Notes: generated from the letters alone by a model not told the origin. Positions 1 through 8,586 are shown, counted from the first letter of the stretch. The stretch: 31,975 nucleotides of DNA from an uncultured Clostridiaceae bacterium (GCA_958402495.1 CATXTS010000008.1:1-31975), one strand, 5' to 3'. Numbers and translations: made by a program.

Positions 1-123
1 TATAACCAAACTTTAGTTATACAACATTTTTTTCTTTCATATTTCTTATTTTTCTCATTTTTTAGATATTTATCTTACGATTATCTCTTTCTGGCAATAC
101 AAGCTTTTATTTTAATTCCTTGC
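1..123 (-). repeat. Duplicated 3' end of trmB plus terminator (copy 1, degenerate)
   Basis: Nearly identical to 2180-2301, which holds the last codons, stop and terminator of trmB; only a few substitutions and one indel separate them over about 120 bases. The copy keeps the codons for GIKIKACIARKR and the stop (81-83), but an in-frame TAG lies just upstream, so it is a non-functional remnant. Similarity fades beyond about 125-170. The window begins inside the terminator hairpin, so the outer limit of the repeat is unseen. With 2180-2301 it forms a direct repeat bracketing the prepilin-like gene. Confidence 0.85.
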
Positions 124-205
124 TATTTAATCATATTTTCATGCTTTATTAAAGTAATTTCTTTCCTTTTAACTCTGTAAAATCTTATATCATTTCTATC
201 CTTAA

Positions 206-1937
206 TTAAGATAGGATTAATGTTACACGAAATCCATTAACATAATTTCCATCTCCAACGGTATAGTAGAAATAGAAAAGACCAGCATTGGAATTATTCC
301 AAAAATGACCTCCTCGAATCAGGTATGGATTATTTAATCCTGGATAATATGAAGAGTCGTTATACCAGGATGTGCTTCCTGTTCCTTCTGTAGATGTTTC
401 GTTAATAGCATCACCATAAATCAAGGTATTTTTTCTATAGTTATAAATATTGGCTGTATTTAAGTTAGCATCATTATGATTGATTTGTGTATTATCTTTG
501 CTACTGTCAAAAGGATATACTGTTGCATATTTGGTACTAGTTGTCTTTAAATTGCTTCCTTCATAAGTCATACTTGTACCATATTTTTTTAAATTTTCAT
601 TTTCATTTGCTATATAACCGGCTAGTTCTTTCCCATGTTCCTCCACTTAAATCATAGATGCCATAAATCGTCCCCGTAGAACTTGCCATGCAACCATTTA
701 CTTGGTCCCAGGTATACACTCCATTATTAGCGGTATTTCCTGTAGTTCCATTGATATTTTCCATTGTTTTAACAGATTCTCCTGCTGTTGTAGAACCTGT
801 TGTACAACCTGTTACAGCATATACACTATCTACCCCTGACTTTTCTGCATTATTTATTCTTTTGGCTCCTCCACTATTTAAGCTCACGTTATTAATTGTT
901 ATATCTGTTCCATTTAGTCCATATTGACTTTGAGAAAGATAAGCAACCGCTCCCCATTCACTATTTTTCATTAAATGAGAGTCTGTATTTTTTGTTAATC
1001 CATATATATTACCACTTTCCGTCATAGCTTTTGCTATGTTAAAAGCATCATTTTGATTAATATAATTCATACTATATGTTACTGGTTGAAAAGTTGGATA
1101 CTTAATAGCTGTTTTAGTAGAACCATAAATACCATCTAGCCAGTTACGTGCTGCTTGTGCGGAGTCTGCCTCTGTTCCTGCTTCTACGGCTCTTACCCAG
1201 CTATTCGTTTGACTATAGTTAACGCTACTTGCCTTCACTGGTGCACGATTGTTTCCGCTAGCATATCCTGCTTCAAACTTAGCTACCCAGATGCCAGTTA
1301 ATTCTTTATCCCATCCACCATTTCTATAATTAATTTTAGTCTCATCTGTAAAAGCTGGATGAACAGTATATCCACTTGTGGTATCTATTTTTTCAGTTTC
1401 ACTATTACAACGCTTCGCTGTTTGAATTTTTCCATTTTCATAATAATTATCCGTTGTTCCTATTAAGAATTTAATATCAAAAGTTTGATTACTAGTATTT
1501 ACTCTATACGCATATCTAGGTATCCATACCCACATACTTCCATCTTCTGTTTGGCTATTGGCCCATTTCTTAGCATTGTAATCATACCAGTTGGTATCTG
1601 TACTATCTGTTTTTTCTACTTTTCCTTTTTCATTACTACTTGGCTCTATAAATTTAATGGGTGTCATTCCTGAAGTTAAACTTGGTCTATTGACACCTTC
1701 TTGTACATTAAAACTTTCTCCAAATGCTTGATTCATTTGCTCTTCCAAACTAAGTAAAGCTTTCTCTTCTTCTCTTTTTCCTTGCTCCGTTTCTTCTTTT
1801 GCTCTTTGCGCTTGTGTAATAATACCATTTTCTCCAATTAAAGCATTCATAGACACTCCTGCTAATATAATTACTACTATGATGGTAATAACTAGTGCAA
1901 TTAAGGTAACACCCTTTTGTTTACTGTTTTTTCTCAT
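206..1937 (-). CDS. Prepilin-like surface protein with formylglycine-enzyme-like C-terminal domain, read through a +1 frameshift at CGG
   Basis: Residues 1-50 carry a short basic leader, then KGVTLIALVITI and a hydrophobic helix, the class III/IV prepilin cleavage and methylation pattern, followed by a charged helix. The middle (VWIPRYAY, GIWVAKFEAGY, LMKNSEWGAVAYLSQSQYG) and the end (GIYDLSGGTWE, YLIRGGHFW, GFRVTL) resemble the FGE-sulfatase/C-type-lectin-like fold used as a binding module in surface proteins. The zero frame stops at 603, while the C-terminal part (206-646) is in the +1 frame. Skipping the C of CGG at 620-618 joins TWERTS to GYIANENENLKKYG, giving 576 residues with the domain intact. 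The start has a GGAAAGGAAG ribosome binding site. It lies between two trmB-end repeats. The C-terminal stretch RGGHFW...GFR resembles variable regions of diversity-generating retroelement targets, but no reverse transcriptase or template is visible. Alternative: a pseudogene with a single C insertion. Confidence 0.8.
618..620 (-). other. CGG +1 frameshift site, surface protein
   Basis: In-frame codon CGG preceded by ACT AGC and followed by T. The zero frame meets TGA five codons later. Skipping the first C gives GGT (Gly) and enters the downstream frame encoding GYIANENENLKKYG. It is one of five such sites in the window. Confidence 0.75.
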
Positions 1938-1980
1938 GATTTTCTTCCTTTCCTTTTCTTATGTTTTCCGTTTTTCTATT

Positions 1981-2013
1981 CTTATACTTTTATTACCATT
2001 TGGTTACTGTTAA
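1981..2013 (-). promoter_or_regulatory. Probable promoter of the surface gene with palindromic spacer
   Basis: On the minus strand TTAACA is followed by GTAACCAAATGGTAATA, with a poor -10 (AAAGTA at 17 bases, or TATAAG at 21). The spacer carries TTACCATTTGGTTA (1993-2006), almost the same palindrome as in the promoter of the second prepilin-like gene (10240-10253), so both genes may share a regulator. From here to 2174 I see only AT-rich leader. Confidence 0.45.
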
Positions 2014-2174
2014 TGTTTTTATATTTTCTTTATATAGAATTCTTTTACATTTTCTCTTTTGTATTTTTTCTTTTCAATCTTTTTTATGTAGTCTTCTATT
2101 TACACTAAAAAGCATTTTTTCTAACTAACTTTTCTTTTACTTTATTTCTCTTTTTCTACTAGAGCAAAAAAAAA

Positions 2175-2205
2175 TGTTGTATAACCAAACTTTAGTTATA
2201 CAACA
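2175..2205 (-). terminator. Bidirectional terminator after trmB
   Basis: A perfect 11-bp stem TGTTGTATAAC / GTTATACAACA with a 9-base loop, flanked by A9 on the left and T7 on the right, so it has a U-tract in both directions. It follows the trmB stop by about 50 bases. Confidence 0.8.
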
Positions 2206-2301
2206 TTTTTTTCTTTCATATTTCTTATTTTTCTATTTTTTAAATATTTATCTTACTATTATCTCTTTCTGGCAATACAAGCTTTTATTTTAATTCCCTG
2301 C
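2180..2301 (-). repeat. 3' end of trmB plus terminator (copy 2, intact gene)
   Basis: Partner of the repeat at 1-123, offset about 2179 bases. It covers part of the terminator hairpin, the trmB stop and the final dozen codons. The pair brackets the prepilin-like gene and its promoter. Confidence 0.85.
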
Positions 2302-2921
2302 TCTGTAAACATTTTTTCATGTTCTGTTTCTATGTTTTCCCAAAAGTCAACTTCTGCTGCTAAATCTTCTGTTTTCTTTACTATTTCGAAACCCGCTTCT
2401 TCAAAATAATGTAAGCTATCTGTATATAAATTATCATCATCTGTTTTAAAATAAATTTCTCCATTATCTGCTAAAAATTGCTTATACTTCTCTAATTGCC
2501 TTGTATGTGTTAAACGCTTTTTATGGTGTTTTCCTCTTGGCCAAGGATTACAAAAGTGAATATAAATTCTTTGGACAGCATCTTCTTTTCCTAAAATCAA
2601 CAAAATCCTCTCTATATCAAAACGAGTTAAATACACATTATCTACCATTTGTTCATTTTCTGCATAGGCTTGTTCTATTTTTCTTTTAGCTAACCCTAAC
2701 ATAGCATCTACCATATCAATAGCGATAAAGTTAACCAATTTATGTTTTACTGCCATTTGAGATATAAAACCACCTTTACCACAACCCAATTCTAAATAAA
2801 TGGGATTTTCTGGATTTTTAAATAATGTTTTCCACTTGTTAAGCATATCTTGTGGATTATCTATATAAAAAGAACTCTTTTCTAGTTCTTCTCTTGCCCA
2901 TGGTTTAAAACGTATTCTCAT
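2259..2921 (-). CDS. trmB: tRNA (guanine-N7-)-methyltransferase
   Basis: Transfers a methyl group from S-adenosylmethionine to N7 of G46 in the variable loop of tRNAs; cytoplasmic. The 220-residue length is normal. The SAM-binding motif I is ELGCGKGGF (about residues 44-52), an acidic IAIDM follows at 67-70, and the family signature NPWPRGKHHKKR lies at 125-136. The ATG at 2921 is preceded by AAAGGAAAAT inside the end of the upstream acetyltransferase gene, whose stop is only a few bases away, so the two genes are co-transcribed from 3420-3448. A bidirectional terminator follows. A degenerate second copy of this gene's last codons lies at 1-123, beyond the surface gene. Confidence 0.96.
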   Translation of the reverse strand: MRIRFKPWAREELEKSSFYIDNPQDMLNKWKTLFKNPENPIYLELGCGKGGFISQMAVKHKLVNFIAIDMVDAMLGLAKRKIEQAYAENEQMVDNVYLTRFDIERILLILGKEDAVQRIYIHFCNPWPRGKHHKKRLTHTRQLEKYKQFLADNGEIYFKTDDDNLYTDSLHYFEEAGFEIVKKTEDLAAEVDFWENIETEHEKMFTEQGIKIKACIARKR

Positions 2922-2924
2922 GTT

Positions 2925-3389
2925 TTATATTTTCCTTTCTCTTTTTAGCATTAGATTCGTATCCATTGTTCCATCTTCTTGTTTTTCTTGAAAACTTACA
3001 ATTGGTACAAATTCGTTTTTGCAATGTACCTTCATAGACGCCCTGTTTTCTATATTCACACAAGCATAAATATCATAATCTATAAACTTTTTTGCAATAT
3101 AGTTTACCACTGAACTAGCAATCCCCTTTTTCTCATGCCCTTTTTTGGTCGCCAATTGCCAAATATATACACATGGTGGTTGCACCTCTCCTATTCGTAC
3201 ACAATAACCTTCTTTTTCGCAAAAGTCACATCCCTCATAAAGCACAGCATACCCTAAAGCTTCTCCATTTTCTTCATAGACTACTTTTAACATATCACTA
3301 CTAACAGCTTGATTATCTGTCAAATAATAACCATGATTCTCCTTGAAAATTTGCTTCAATTGTTCAGTATATACATTTTCTAAAATCAT
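2925..3389 (-). CDS. GNAT-family N-acetyltransferase
   Basis: A GCN5-type acetyltransferase of about 154 residues; substrate unknown. Visible are beta strands such as EALGYAVLYEG, the acetyl-CoA pyrophosphate-binding region ATKKGHEKKGIASSVVNYI (variant of the Q/RxxGxG/A loop), and the late motif CVNIENRASMKVHCKNEF typical of GNAT motif B. The reading frame is open further up to 3440, but a good promoter (3420-3448) overlaps that part and a GAGGAG ribosome binding site sits 9 bases before the ATG at 3389, so I chose 3389. It contains CDFCEKEGYC, an unusual Cys cluster. It is the first gene of a two-gene operon with trmB. The function of the pair is not obvious from context. Confidence 0.85.
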   Translation of the reverse strand: MILENVYTEQLKQIFKENHGYYLTDNQAVSSDMLKVVYEENGEALGYAVLYEGCDFCEKEGYCVRIGEVQPPCVYIWQLATKKGHEKKGIASSVVNYIAKKFIDYDIYACVNIENRASMKVHCKNEFVPIVSFQEKQEDGTMDTNLMLKRERKI

Positions 3390-3419
3390 TGATTTCTTCT
3401 CCTCAAAAAACTTGTATTT

Positions 3420-3448
3420 ACTATACCGTATTTTTTTCAAAAAAACAA
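3420..3448 (-). promoter_or_regulatory. Sigma-A type promoter of the acetyltransferase-trmB operon
   Basis: Minus strand TTGTTT, 17-base spacer, TATAGT. It lies immediately upstream of the SD-supported ATG at 3389 and excludes the longer start of that gene. Confidence 0.65.
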
Positions 3449-3485
3449 GTCTTGTATGAATTCTTCCCTCTTCTTTTATCTTTAT

Positions 3486-4364
3486 CTATTCTATCCATGT
3501 ATACTTAGATACATCTGGAAACGCTACTTCCTCTTTGGTCACTTTATCAAAATCATAATGGTAAGTTTTATAATGCGCATAATTGGTATTTGCATCTCCA
3601 TAGATATTATCAAGAAAACAACTTTCTAATAAACCAGTATCTTTAGAATAAGTATATTCATTAATCACCCATTCCTTTTCTTTTGCATAAATAACCGGCT
3701 CATACAAATTACAAGCTTTTAACACATTTGTTTTTTCATCCACATATCCTCTTTCTCCTACAAAATAAGATAACATATCTTCCCATTGTATTGTATCTTT
3801 TTGAATATCTTGTACCTTAACTGTTTTTTCCTCTGTATTTATGACATATTGTTTCTTATTTGCAATATCTATTATACCTATAAAGTTTTGATTACTTGAT
3901 TCTAAAGCATCTTCTCTTTCATACCTTACCATTTTATCTTTATACCAAATCTTCGTTTTTGTATGATTATAAAAAGAACGATTCTTAAAAAGCACTTCAT
4001 CTATTTCCATATATACATTACTAACTTGTTTATAATTTTGTAATTTATTAGAAATAGAATTTAAAATATACCATCTATATCCTGCTACACTTAAGTATAC
4101 AATCAATAATAACATAAGCCCAATTCCTATTCCCCAGGCAAAAGCTTTCCCTATTTTTTTATGAAATTTCTTTAGGTAGTCTACTTCCTCTACCTGTGTT
4201 TGTGGAATATCTACCTCTTGTTGCATATGCTTTAAAGTATTTTGACAATCCTTACATTCTATCAAATGATTTTCTATCCATTTATTTGTCTCCTCTGAAG
4301 TTAACTTTTCTAAATAATTGGGTAACAAATCTTTTACAATTTTACATATTTTCATATCCTTCAT
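3486..4364 (-). CDS. Anti-sigma factor with zinc-finger (ZAS-like) domain and extracellular domain
   Basis: Residues 1-50 resemble the putative zinc finger of anti-sigma factors, with HLIECKDC giving the H-x3-C-x2-C motif that binds the sigma factor. A transmembrane helix follows at about 75-97 (FAWGIGIGLMLLLIVYL), then an extracellular domain of about 190 residues ending VTKEEVAFPDVSKYTWIE. It overlaps the 3' end of the ECF sigma gene, the classic coupled arrangement, so it very likely holds that sigma factor inactive at the membrane until a surface signal arrives. Start candidates are 4364 and 4355; the spacing of AAAGGATGAAGG slightly favours 4355. The extracellular domain is visibly related to the protein at 18341-18976, which lacks the zinc finger. 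Confidence 0.85.
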   Translation of the reverse strand: MKDMKICKIVKDLLPNYLEKLTSEETNKWIENHLIECKDCQNTLKHMQQEVDIPQTQVEEVDYLKKFHKKIGKAFAWGIGIGLMLLLIVYLSVAGYRWYILNSISNKLQNYKQVSNVYMEIDEVLFKNRSFYNHTKTKIWYKDKMVRYEREDALESSNQNFIGIIDIANKKQYVINTEEKTVKVQDIQKDTIQWEDMLSYFVGERGYVDEKTNVLKACNLYEPVIYAKEKEWVINEYTYSKDTGLLESCFLDNIYGDANTNYAHYKTYHYDFDKVTKEEVAFPDVSKYTWIE

Positions 4365-4854
4365 CCTTTCCTTTTTCTTGCTTAGACTTTAACTTTTCCT
4401 TAACTCTATAAAAATTCACTCTCACATAATTTTCACTTTTATGGACAATTTCTGCAATTTGTTTAAAACTTAAATCTGCCTGAATTCGTAAAAGTACGAT
4501 TTCTCTAGTAACAGAATCTAGCATACCAATTTGTTTATATAACCACTTTCTCTCTTCTGCTTCTATATAAGTTTCTTCTATTCCCTTTTCTTGTTGGCGA
4601 TTTTCCAAACCTTCTAAATCTGCTATTGAAATATTTGCTTTTTTTCTTTGTTTTTTACACTCCTTAAAATATAGGTTTCTAGCAATCTTACAAAGCCAAA
4701 CTTCTACTTTACATTCTCCTCTAAATTGAGAAATCTGTTTAATAGCTATATAGAAGGTTTCTTGCATAAGTTCTTCTGCAAGTTCTCTATCATGTGACAG
4801 ATAATACAAATAACAAAAAACTTGTTTAGCATATTTTTGGTATAATTCTTCCAT
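4342..4854 (-). CDS. ECF-type RNA polymerase sigma factor
   Basis: A 170-residue sigma-70 family protein with only regions 2 and 4. Region 2 is MEELYQKYAKQVFCYLYYLS through ELMQETFYIAIKQISQFRG and WLCKIARNLYFKECKKQ (residues 1-70). Region 4 is MLDSVTREIVLLRIQADLSF and KQIAEIVHKSENYVRVNFYR (about 112-155), the helix-turn-helix for the -35 element. The linker is short and charged. The AGGAGGTGGAAGG ribosome binding site lies before the ATG at 4854. The gene overlaps the downstream anti-sigma gene by about 20 bases. Upstream, TATAAT is visible about 30 bases before the ATG and a TGTAAC element lies further up; whether it autoregulates is unclear. Confidence 0.92.
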   Translation of the reverse strand: MEELYQKYAKQVFCYLYYLSHDRELAEELMQETFYIAIKQISQFRGECKVEVWLCKIARNLYFKECKKQRKKANISIADLEGLENRQQEKGIEETYIEAEERKWLYKQIGMLDSVTREIVLLRIQADLSFKQIAEIVHKSENYVRVNFYRVKEKLKSKQEKGKDEGYENM

Positions 4855-4936
4855 TTTTTATTCCTTCCACCTCCTATTATAACTGAGTCTCTTTTCTTTC
4901 ATTTGTTACAACTTTTTCTCTTTTTTCTTAAAAAAC

Positions 4937-4962
4937 AAAAAAACTTCCTATTATAGAAGCTT
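4937..4962 (-). terminator. Weak terminator after the second acetyltransferase gene
   Basis: Directly after the TAG at 4963, the minus strand has a short stem (AAGCTTC / GAAGTT with one bulge) followed by T7. The stem is short, so confidence is moderate. Confidence 0.5.
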
Positions 4963-5556
4963 CTATTTTCTTTCTTTTATCAATTTACTTATATGCTGGA
5001 TGAATTCTATTTTATCTTCCATTTCTAGACTATAGATTTTACTACCATCTGGCATATCTCCTCTATATTGCATTTTCAAAAGCTTTGTACAAATATTTTC
5101 ACCATGCTTTGTACTAGCCTCTGCCATTATTTGATGAATTTCTATATTTTGTTCTTCTAATTTATCTAACAATTGTAAAGCAGCTTTAAAAAATAATTTT
5201 AAAATACTTATCTGATTCCTATAAGCTGGATGAACAGAAATAGCTGATAGATACCAATCATAAGAACCGCCTTCTTCATAGGCTTCTATTTGCTCATCTG
5301 TAAGTTTGGCTTCATCTATCGTATGATTTATAATACCCTCTATCATATTTCTTTTTAAAGGTAATATCGTACAACTACCTATCACTTGTTCTTTTTCATT
5401 AATGATGGCTATACAAGTATCTGGATTTTTTACATACCATTTCCATACTTCTTTAGCAGGCGTTATATTCTCTTTCGAAAAATAATTTTGTTCTATCTCT
5501 TCCATTTGTTCAAAATCCAATAGAGTTAATTCATTTTTTACTTTATATTTCTCCAT
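4963..5556 (-). CDS. GNAT-family acetyltransferase-like protein
   Basis: 197 residues. The pattern fits a GNAT fold: an N-terminal helix pair, the strand TCIAIINEKEQVIGSCTILPL, the central LSAISVHPAYRNQISILKLFFKA region (the equivalent of the acetyl-CoA loop, though without a clear RxxGxG), and a C-terminal GENICTKLLKMQYRGDM stretch resembling the GNAT 'F/Y-G-F' end. The substrate is unknown. It overlaps the end of the upstream PHP gene by 14 bases (5543-5556), so the two are translated from one message. A GGAAAAT ribosome binding site is weak. The degenerate acetyl-CoA loop means it could be a non-catalytic member. Confidence 0.7.
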   Translation of the reverse strand: MEKYKVKNELTLLDFEQMEEIEQNYFSKENITPAKEVWKWYVKNPDTCIAIINEKEQVIGSCTILPLKRNMIEGIINHTIDEAKLTDEQIEAYEEGGSYDWYLSAISVHPAYRNQISILKLFFKAALQLLDKLEEQNIEIHQIMAEASTKHGENICTKLLKMQYRGDMPDGSKIYSLEMEDKIEFIQHISKLIKERK

Positions 5557-6232
5557 ATTTTCCCTCTACAATTCTTTGAAACTCTTTACTTTCCAAAACC
5601 TGTACTAGTTGTTTATTAGTCTGTATGGGCTGTTTTGTAATAATTCCACCTCTTGCTAAATCCTCTCTGGCATGAAAATCTGAGCCAGAAGTCAAAATCT
5701 TATTTGTTTGATTTCCATATGCCATTGCCCTTTCATTTCTAGACACCTCATTACAACAGCCATTAAATACTTCTATGCCATCAATATCTTCTAATGGTGC
5801 TAACTGGATTTCATCACGAAAAGGATGTGCTTGTACTAATAAGCAACCTGCTTGCTTACACCATCTATGTAAATCTGACAAAGAAGCATTATATATTTCT
5901 TCATGAGTATATAAGAAGTCTTCCTCTATTCCTAACGCTAAAAAATCACTATCCGTTTCTTGGTGTGTTATCTCACAACCTAACAATACCGTTATCCCAT
6001 AAGTCTGTGCAACCTGTTTAGCTTGTCTATAACCCGTTAATACATAATCTATCTTTTCTTTCCAAGAAAGATTGCCCAATCTATCCATTTTACACTTACT
6101 ACAATGGTCAGTTATGACAATTGTATGATATCCTTCTTTTGCATACCACTCCACTATTTTTCTAGATTCTATTTTTGCACAAGAGCTAGATTCTTTTGTG
6201 TGACAGTGTAATTCCGTTTTATACATTTTCAT
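5543..6232 (-). CDS. PHP-domain phosphoesterase
   Basis: The metal-binding motifs of the PHP superfamily are in order: ELHCHTKESS (residues 7-16), VITDHCS (39-45), LLGCEITH (83-90), VQAHPFRDE (133-141) and SGSDFHARED (about 182-191). PHP proteins hydrolyse phosphoesters (histidinol phosphate, 3',5'-bisphosphates, small nucleic acids) with a trinuclear metal site. The 229-residue length matches stand-alone PHP phosphatases rather than the polymerase-associated domain. The substrate cannot be assigned: no his genes are nearby. Start 6232 or 6226 (both ATG); AAAGGATGG lies 12 bases before the first. It shares an operon with the overlapping acetyltransferase-like gene downstream. Confidence 0.88.
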   Translation of the reverse strand: MKMYKTELHCHTKESSSCAKIESRKIVEWYAKEGYHTIVITDHCSKCKMDRLGNLSWKEKIDYVLTGYRQAKQVAQTYGITVLLGCEITHQETDSDFLALGIEEDFLYTHEEIYNASLSDLHRWCKQAGCLLVQAHPFRDEIQLAPLEDIDGIEVFNGCCNEVSRNERAMAYGNQTNKILTSGSDFHAREDLARGGIITKQPIQTNKQLVQVLESKEFQRIVEGKYGEI

Positions 6233-6286
6233 AAATTTGTTCCATCCTTTTTTCTTTTTGTACTTTTATACTTTTTTCTTTTCATT

Positions 6287-7597
6287 TTAAACCATGTTCA
6301 TACATTTCTCTTCTGGTTTCTCTAGTTTTTCTTCTCTATATTGTTTTTCTAATTGCTGATATTTCCTCTTAGATACATATTTTTGCGTAATTGCATAACT
6401 AAGATACGCTATCCAGACTCCTATTATTCCTAATGGTGTGTAATCTAAAATAATAGCTATCACTATCTTTATGACAGAACTTATCATATTTCGCTTAGCT
6501 AAGAACGCAAATTCTTTTATCCCTCTTAATATTGAAAAATAGTAAGTTCCAGACATAGTTATATAGCAACCCAATACTAATAAAGGTAAGATTTGATAAA
6601 AAATAGACTTGGCCGCTTCTTCTGGCATTGCTATTTGCATAATTAGAATCGCAATAAGTAAGAATACCATCGGAAAAATAATGGAAGAAATTTTTATTAA
6701 TTTTTTAGCTATTTCTTTCATTTCCTGCATAGCTTGTTTTGTATTTTTTCCCAGTGCCACTCCTACACTAATAGTAATACCATCTCCAAAACCTTGTGTA
6801 AATGTTTCGTAAATATCGGCTATCTGAATGGCTATAACATGTACACCATATTCTAGACTTCCCATTCTTGCAACTATTAAATTAAAGATAAAATTATCTA
6901 CCTTAGAAGCAATTCTTTCTACAAAGTTCCATTTGCATAGATTAACTAACTCTTTCATATAAGCCCTTTGAAAACGATAATTTAGAAAGCTAGTTGCTAC
7001 AAAATAAAAACAAAGTATGGTATCTATTATAACGGTTACCCAAGCTACGCCTACTATTTGATAACCTTTTTGTACCACTATCACATCTAAAATCAGATTA
7101 CTAATAACGGCTAATATTCTTAATAATAGAACTCTATTTTGTTTACCAATTACCCTTTGATAACTAGATAAAACCGTAACAACACTAGTTTGAAGAAAAC
7201 CAACCAAACGGATACTTAAATAGGCAACACTACTATCATAATCTACTTGAAATAATGTTGGTAAGAAAGACTGTATCCACCAAACTATCAAGATGGTAAT
7301 AATACTTATCCCTATTGTTAGTAAAACAGCATTACCAGTCATTTGTTTTACCTTACTTTGATTTTTTTCGCCAAATGCTTTGGCAATTAGTGTGCGATTA
7401 GACACTTGTATGGTTTGAGTACTCATTTGCATAATACTTAAAATAACACCCATTGCCCCTAAAGCACCCAAAGCCTTAGAGCCTAAACTAGCAATGACTA
7501 GTGTATCTATCAAAGTCATAAAAATATTGACAAGATTTTCGAAAGCCATTGGTATAGATATTTTTAATTGTTTCTTGATAGTTAAAGCTTCTTCCAC
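6287..7597 (-). CDS. MATE-family multidrug/organic cation exporter
   Basis: 436 residues with about 12 hydrophobic segments and two-fold MATE-like architecture. The N-terminus reads KKQLKISIPMAFENLVNIFM and LIDTLVIASLGSKALGALGA, the typical first two helices (P and D/T positions conserved). AFGEKNQSKVKQ is the first loop. It exports drugs or metabolites using Na+ or H+ gradients across the cytoplasmic membrane. The start is a GTG at 7597 with an AAAGGAG ribosome binding site 8 bases upstream. The C-terminus ends in a charged tail (QLEKQYREEKLEKPEEKC). It lies in the same direction as the PHP operon but is separated by about 50 bases. No regulator is adjacent; the divergent neighbour is a sirtuin gene. 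Confidence 0.93.
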   Translation of the reverse strand: MEEALTIKKQLKISIPMAFENLVNIFMTLIDTLVIASLGSKALGALGAMGVILSIMQMSTQTIQVSNRTLIAKAFGEKNQSKVKQMTGNAVLLTIGISIITILIVWWIQSFLPTLFQVDYDSSVAYLSIRLVGFLQTSVVTVLSSYQRVIGKQNRVLLLRILAVISNLILDVIVVQKGYQIVGVAWVTVIIDTILCFYFVATSFLNYRFQRAYMKELVNLCKWNFVERIASKVDNFIFNLIVARMGSLEYGVHVIAIQIADIYETFTQGFGDGITISVGVALGKNTKQAMQEMKEIAKKLIKISSIIFPMVFLLIAILIMQIAMPEEAAKSIFYQILPLLVLGCYITMSGTYYFSILRGIKEFAFLAKRNMISSVIKIVIAIILDYTPLGIIGVWIAYLSYAITQKYVSKRKYQQLEKQYREEKLEKPEEKCMNMV

Positions 7598-7750
7598 TTT
7601 TTTCTCCTTTTGTCTCTCACTTTCTATTTCTAAAGTTTAACATACGTTCATTGTTTTAGCAACAATCTATTTTCCCTATATTAAAAAATCTGTACTAACT
7701 TCTCTATATTTTTCTTTAGTATTATGCTATACTTTTTATAGGTGATGAAT

Positions 7751-8455
7751 GTGGAAAAAATAGAACAATTCAAACGATGGATAGCTGATGCGCATAATAT
7801 CGTTTTCTTTGGAGGTGCCGGCGTTTCTACACAAAGTGGTATTCCTGATTTTAGAAGTAAAGATGGTCTATATAACCAAACTTATTCTTATCCTCCAGAA
7901 GAAATATTAAGCCATTCCTTTTTTCTAAGCCATACTGAAGAATTCTTTCAATTTTACAGAAATAAATTAAATTGTTTAGAGGCTAAACCTAATACTATTC
8001 ATTTAAAATTAGAAAAACAAGGAAAATTAAAAGCTATTATTACTCAAAACATAGATGGTCTTCATCAAAAAGCTGGTAGTAGGCAAGTTTATGAATTACA
8101 TGGTAGCATTCTCAGAAATTATTGTATGCGTTGTCATAAGTTTTATGAAGCTTATACGATTTTCCATAGTATAGGCATTCCGCGTTGTTCTTGTGGCGGT
8201 ATCATTAAGCCAGATGTGGTTTTATATGAAGAACCATTAGCAGAATCTACACTTTTTTGGGCAGTGGAACATATTCGTAAAGCAGACCTTTTAATTGTTG
8301 GTGGCACCTCTTTAATGGTGTATCCTGCTGCTGGTCTTATACATGATTTTCGTGGTAAGCATTTTGTTTTAATTAACCAAGAAGAAACGCCATATGATAC
8401 AAAAGCGGATTTAGTTTTTCATGATTCTTTAAATACTATTTTTAAAAATATATAA
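7751..8455 (+). CDS. cobB: NAD-dependent protein deacetylase (sirtuin)
   Basis: Removes acetyl groups from protein lysines using NAD. The sirtuin motifs are all present: GGAGVSTQSGIPDFRS (NAD binding), TQNIDGLHQKAG, the catalytic His in ELHGS, a zinc site with CMRC and CSCGG, KPDVVLYEE, and VGGTSLMVYPAAG. The length is that of bacterial class U/III enzymes. Possible starts are GTG 7742, ATG 7745 and GTG 7751. AGGTGAT at 7740-7746 is an excellent Shine-Dalgarno for 7751 only, so I chose that, although 7745 remains possible. A TATACT at 7728-7733 would make the leader very short. It is divergent from the MATE gene. Its terminator is duplicated on the far side of the neighbouring surface gene. 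Confidence 0.93.
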   Translation: MEKIEQFKRWIADAHNIVFFGGAGVSTQSGIPDFRSKDGLYNQTYSYPPEEILSHSFFLSHTEEFFQFYRNKLNCLEAKPNTIHLKLEKQGKLKAIITQNIDGLHQKAGSRQVYELHGSILRNYCMRCHKFYEAYTIFHSIGIPRCSCGGIIKPDVVLYEEPLAESTLFWAVEHIRKADLLIVGGTSLMVYPAAGLIHDFRGKHFVLINQEETPYDTKADLVFHDSLNTIFKNI

Positions 8456-8508
8456 TACTTTTTGTCAAAAAATGTCCCTAATATTCAAAACTTATTGAAT
8501 ATTAGGGA
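8445..8508. repeat. Direct repeat copy A: end of sirtuin gene plus terminator hairpin
   Basis: 64 bases identical to 10361-10424 except one base in the hairpin loop. It includes the last codon and stop of the sirtuin gene and the hairpin. The two copies bracket the second prepilin-like gene. Confidence 0.9.
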
Positions 8509-8510
8509 CA
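8473..8510. terminator. Convergent terminator between sirtuin and surface gene
   Basis: 16-bp stem TGTCCCTAATATTCAA / TTGAATATTAGGGACA with a 6-base loop. The U-tract is good on the minus strand (T6 after the stem) for the surface gene and poor on the plus strand for the sirtuin gene. Confidence 0.8.
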
Positions 8511-8586
8511 TTCAATTATTTCAATTTATTACTATGAATTATCTTTCAAAGATTATCTAGAAAATGTAAGAAAAAATGTTACTTTT

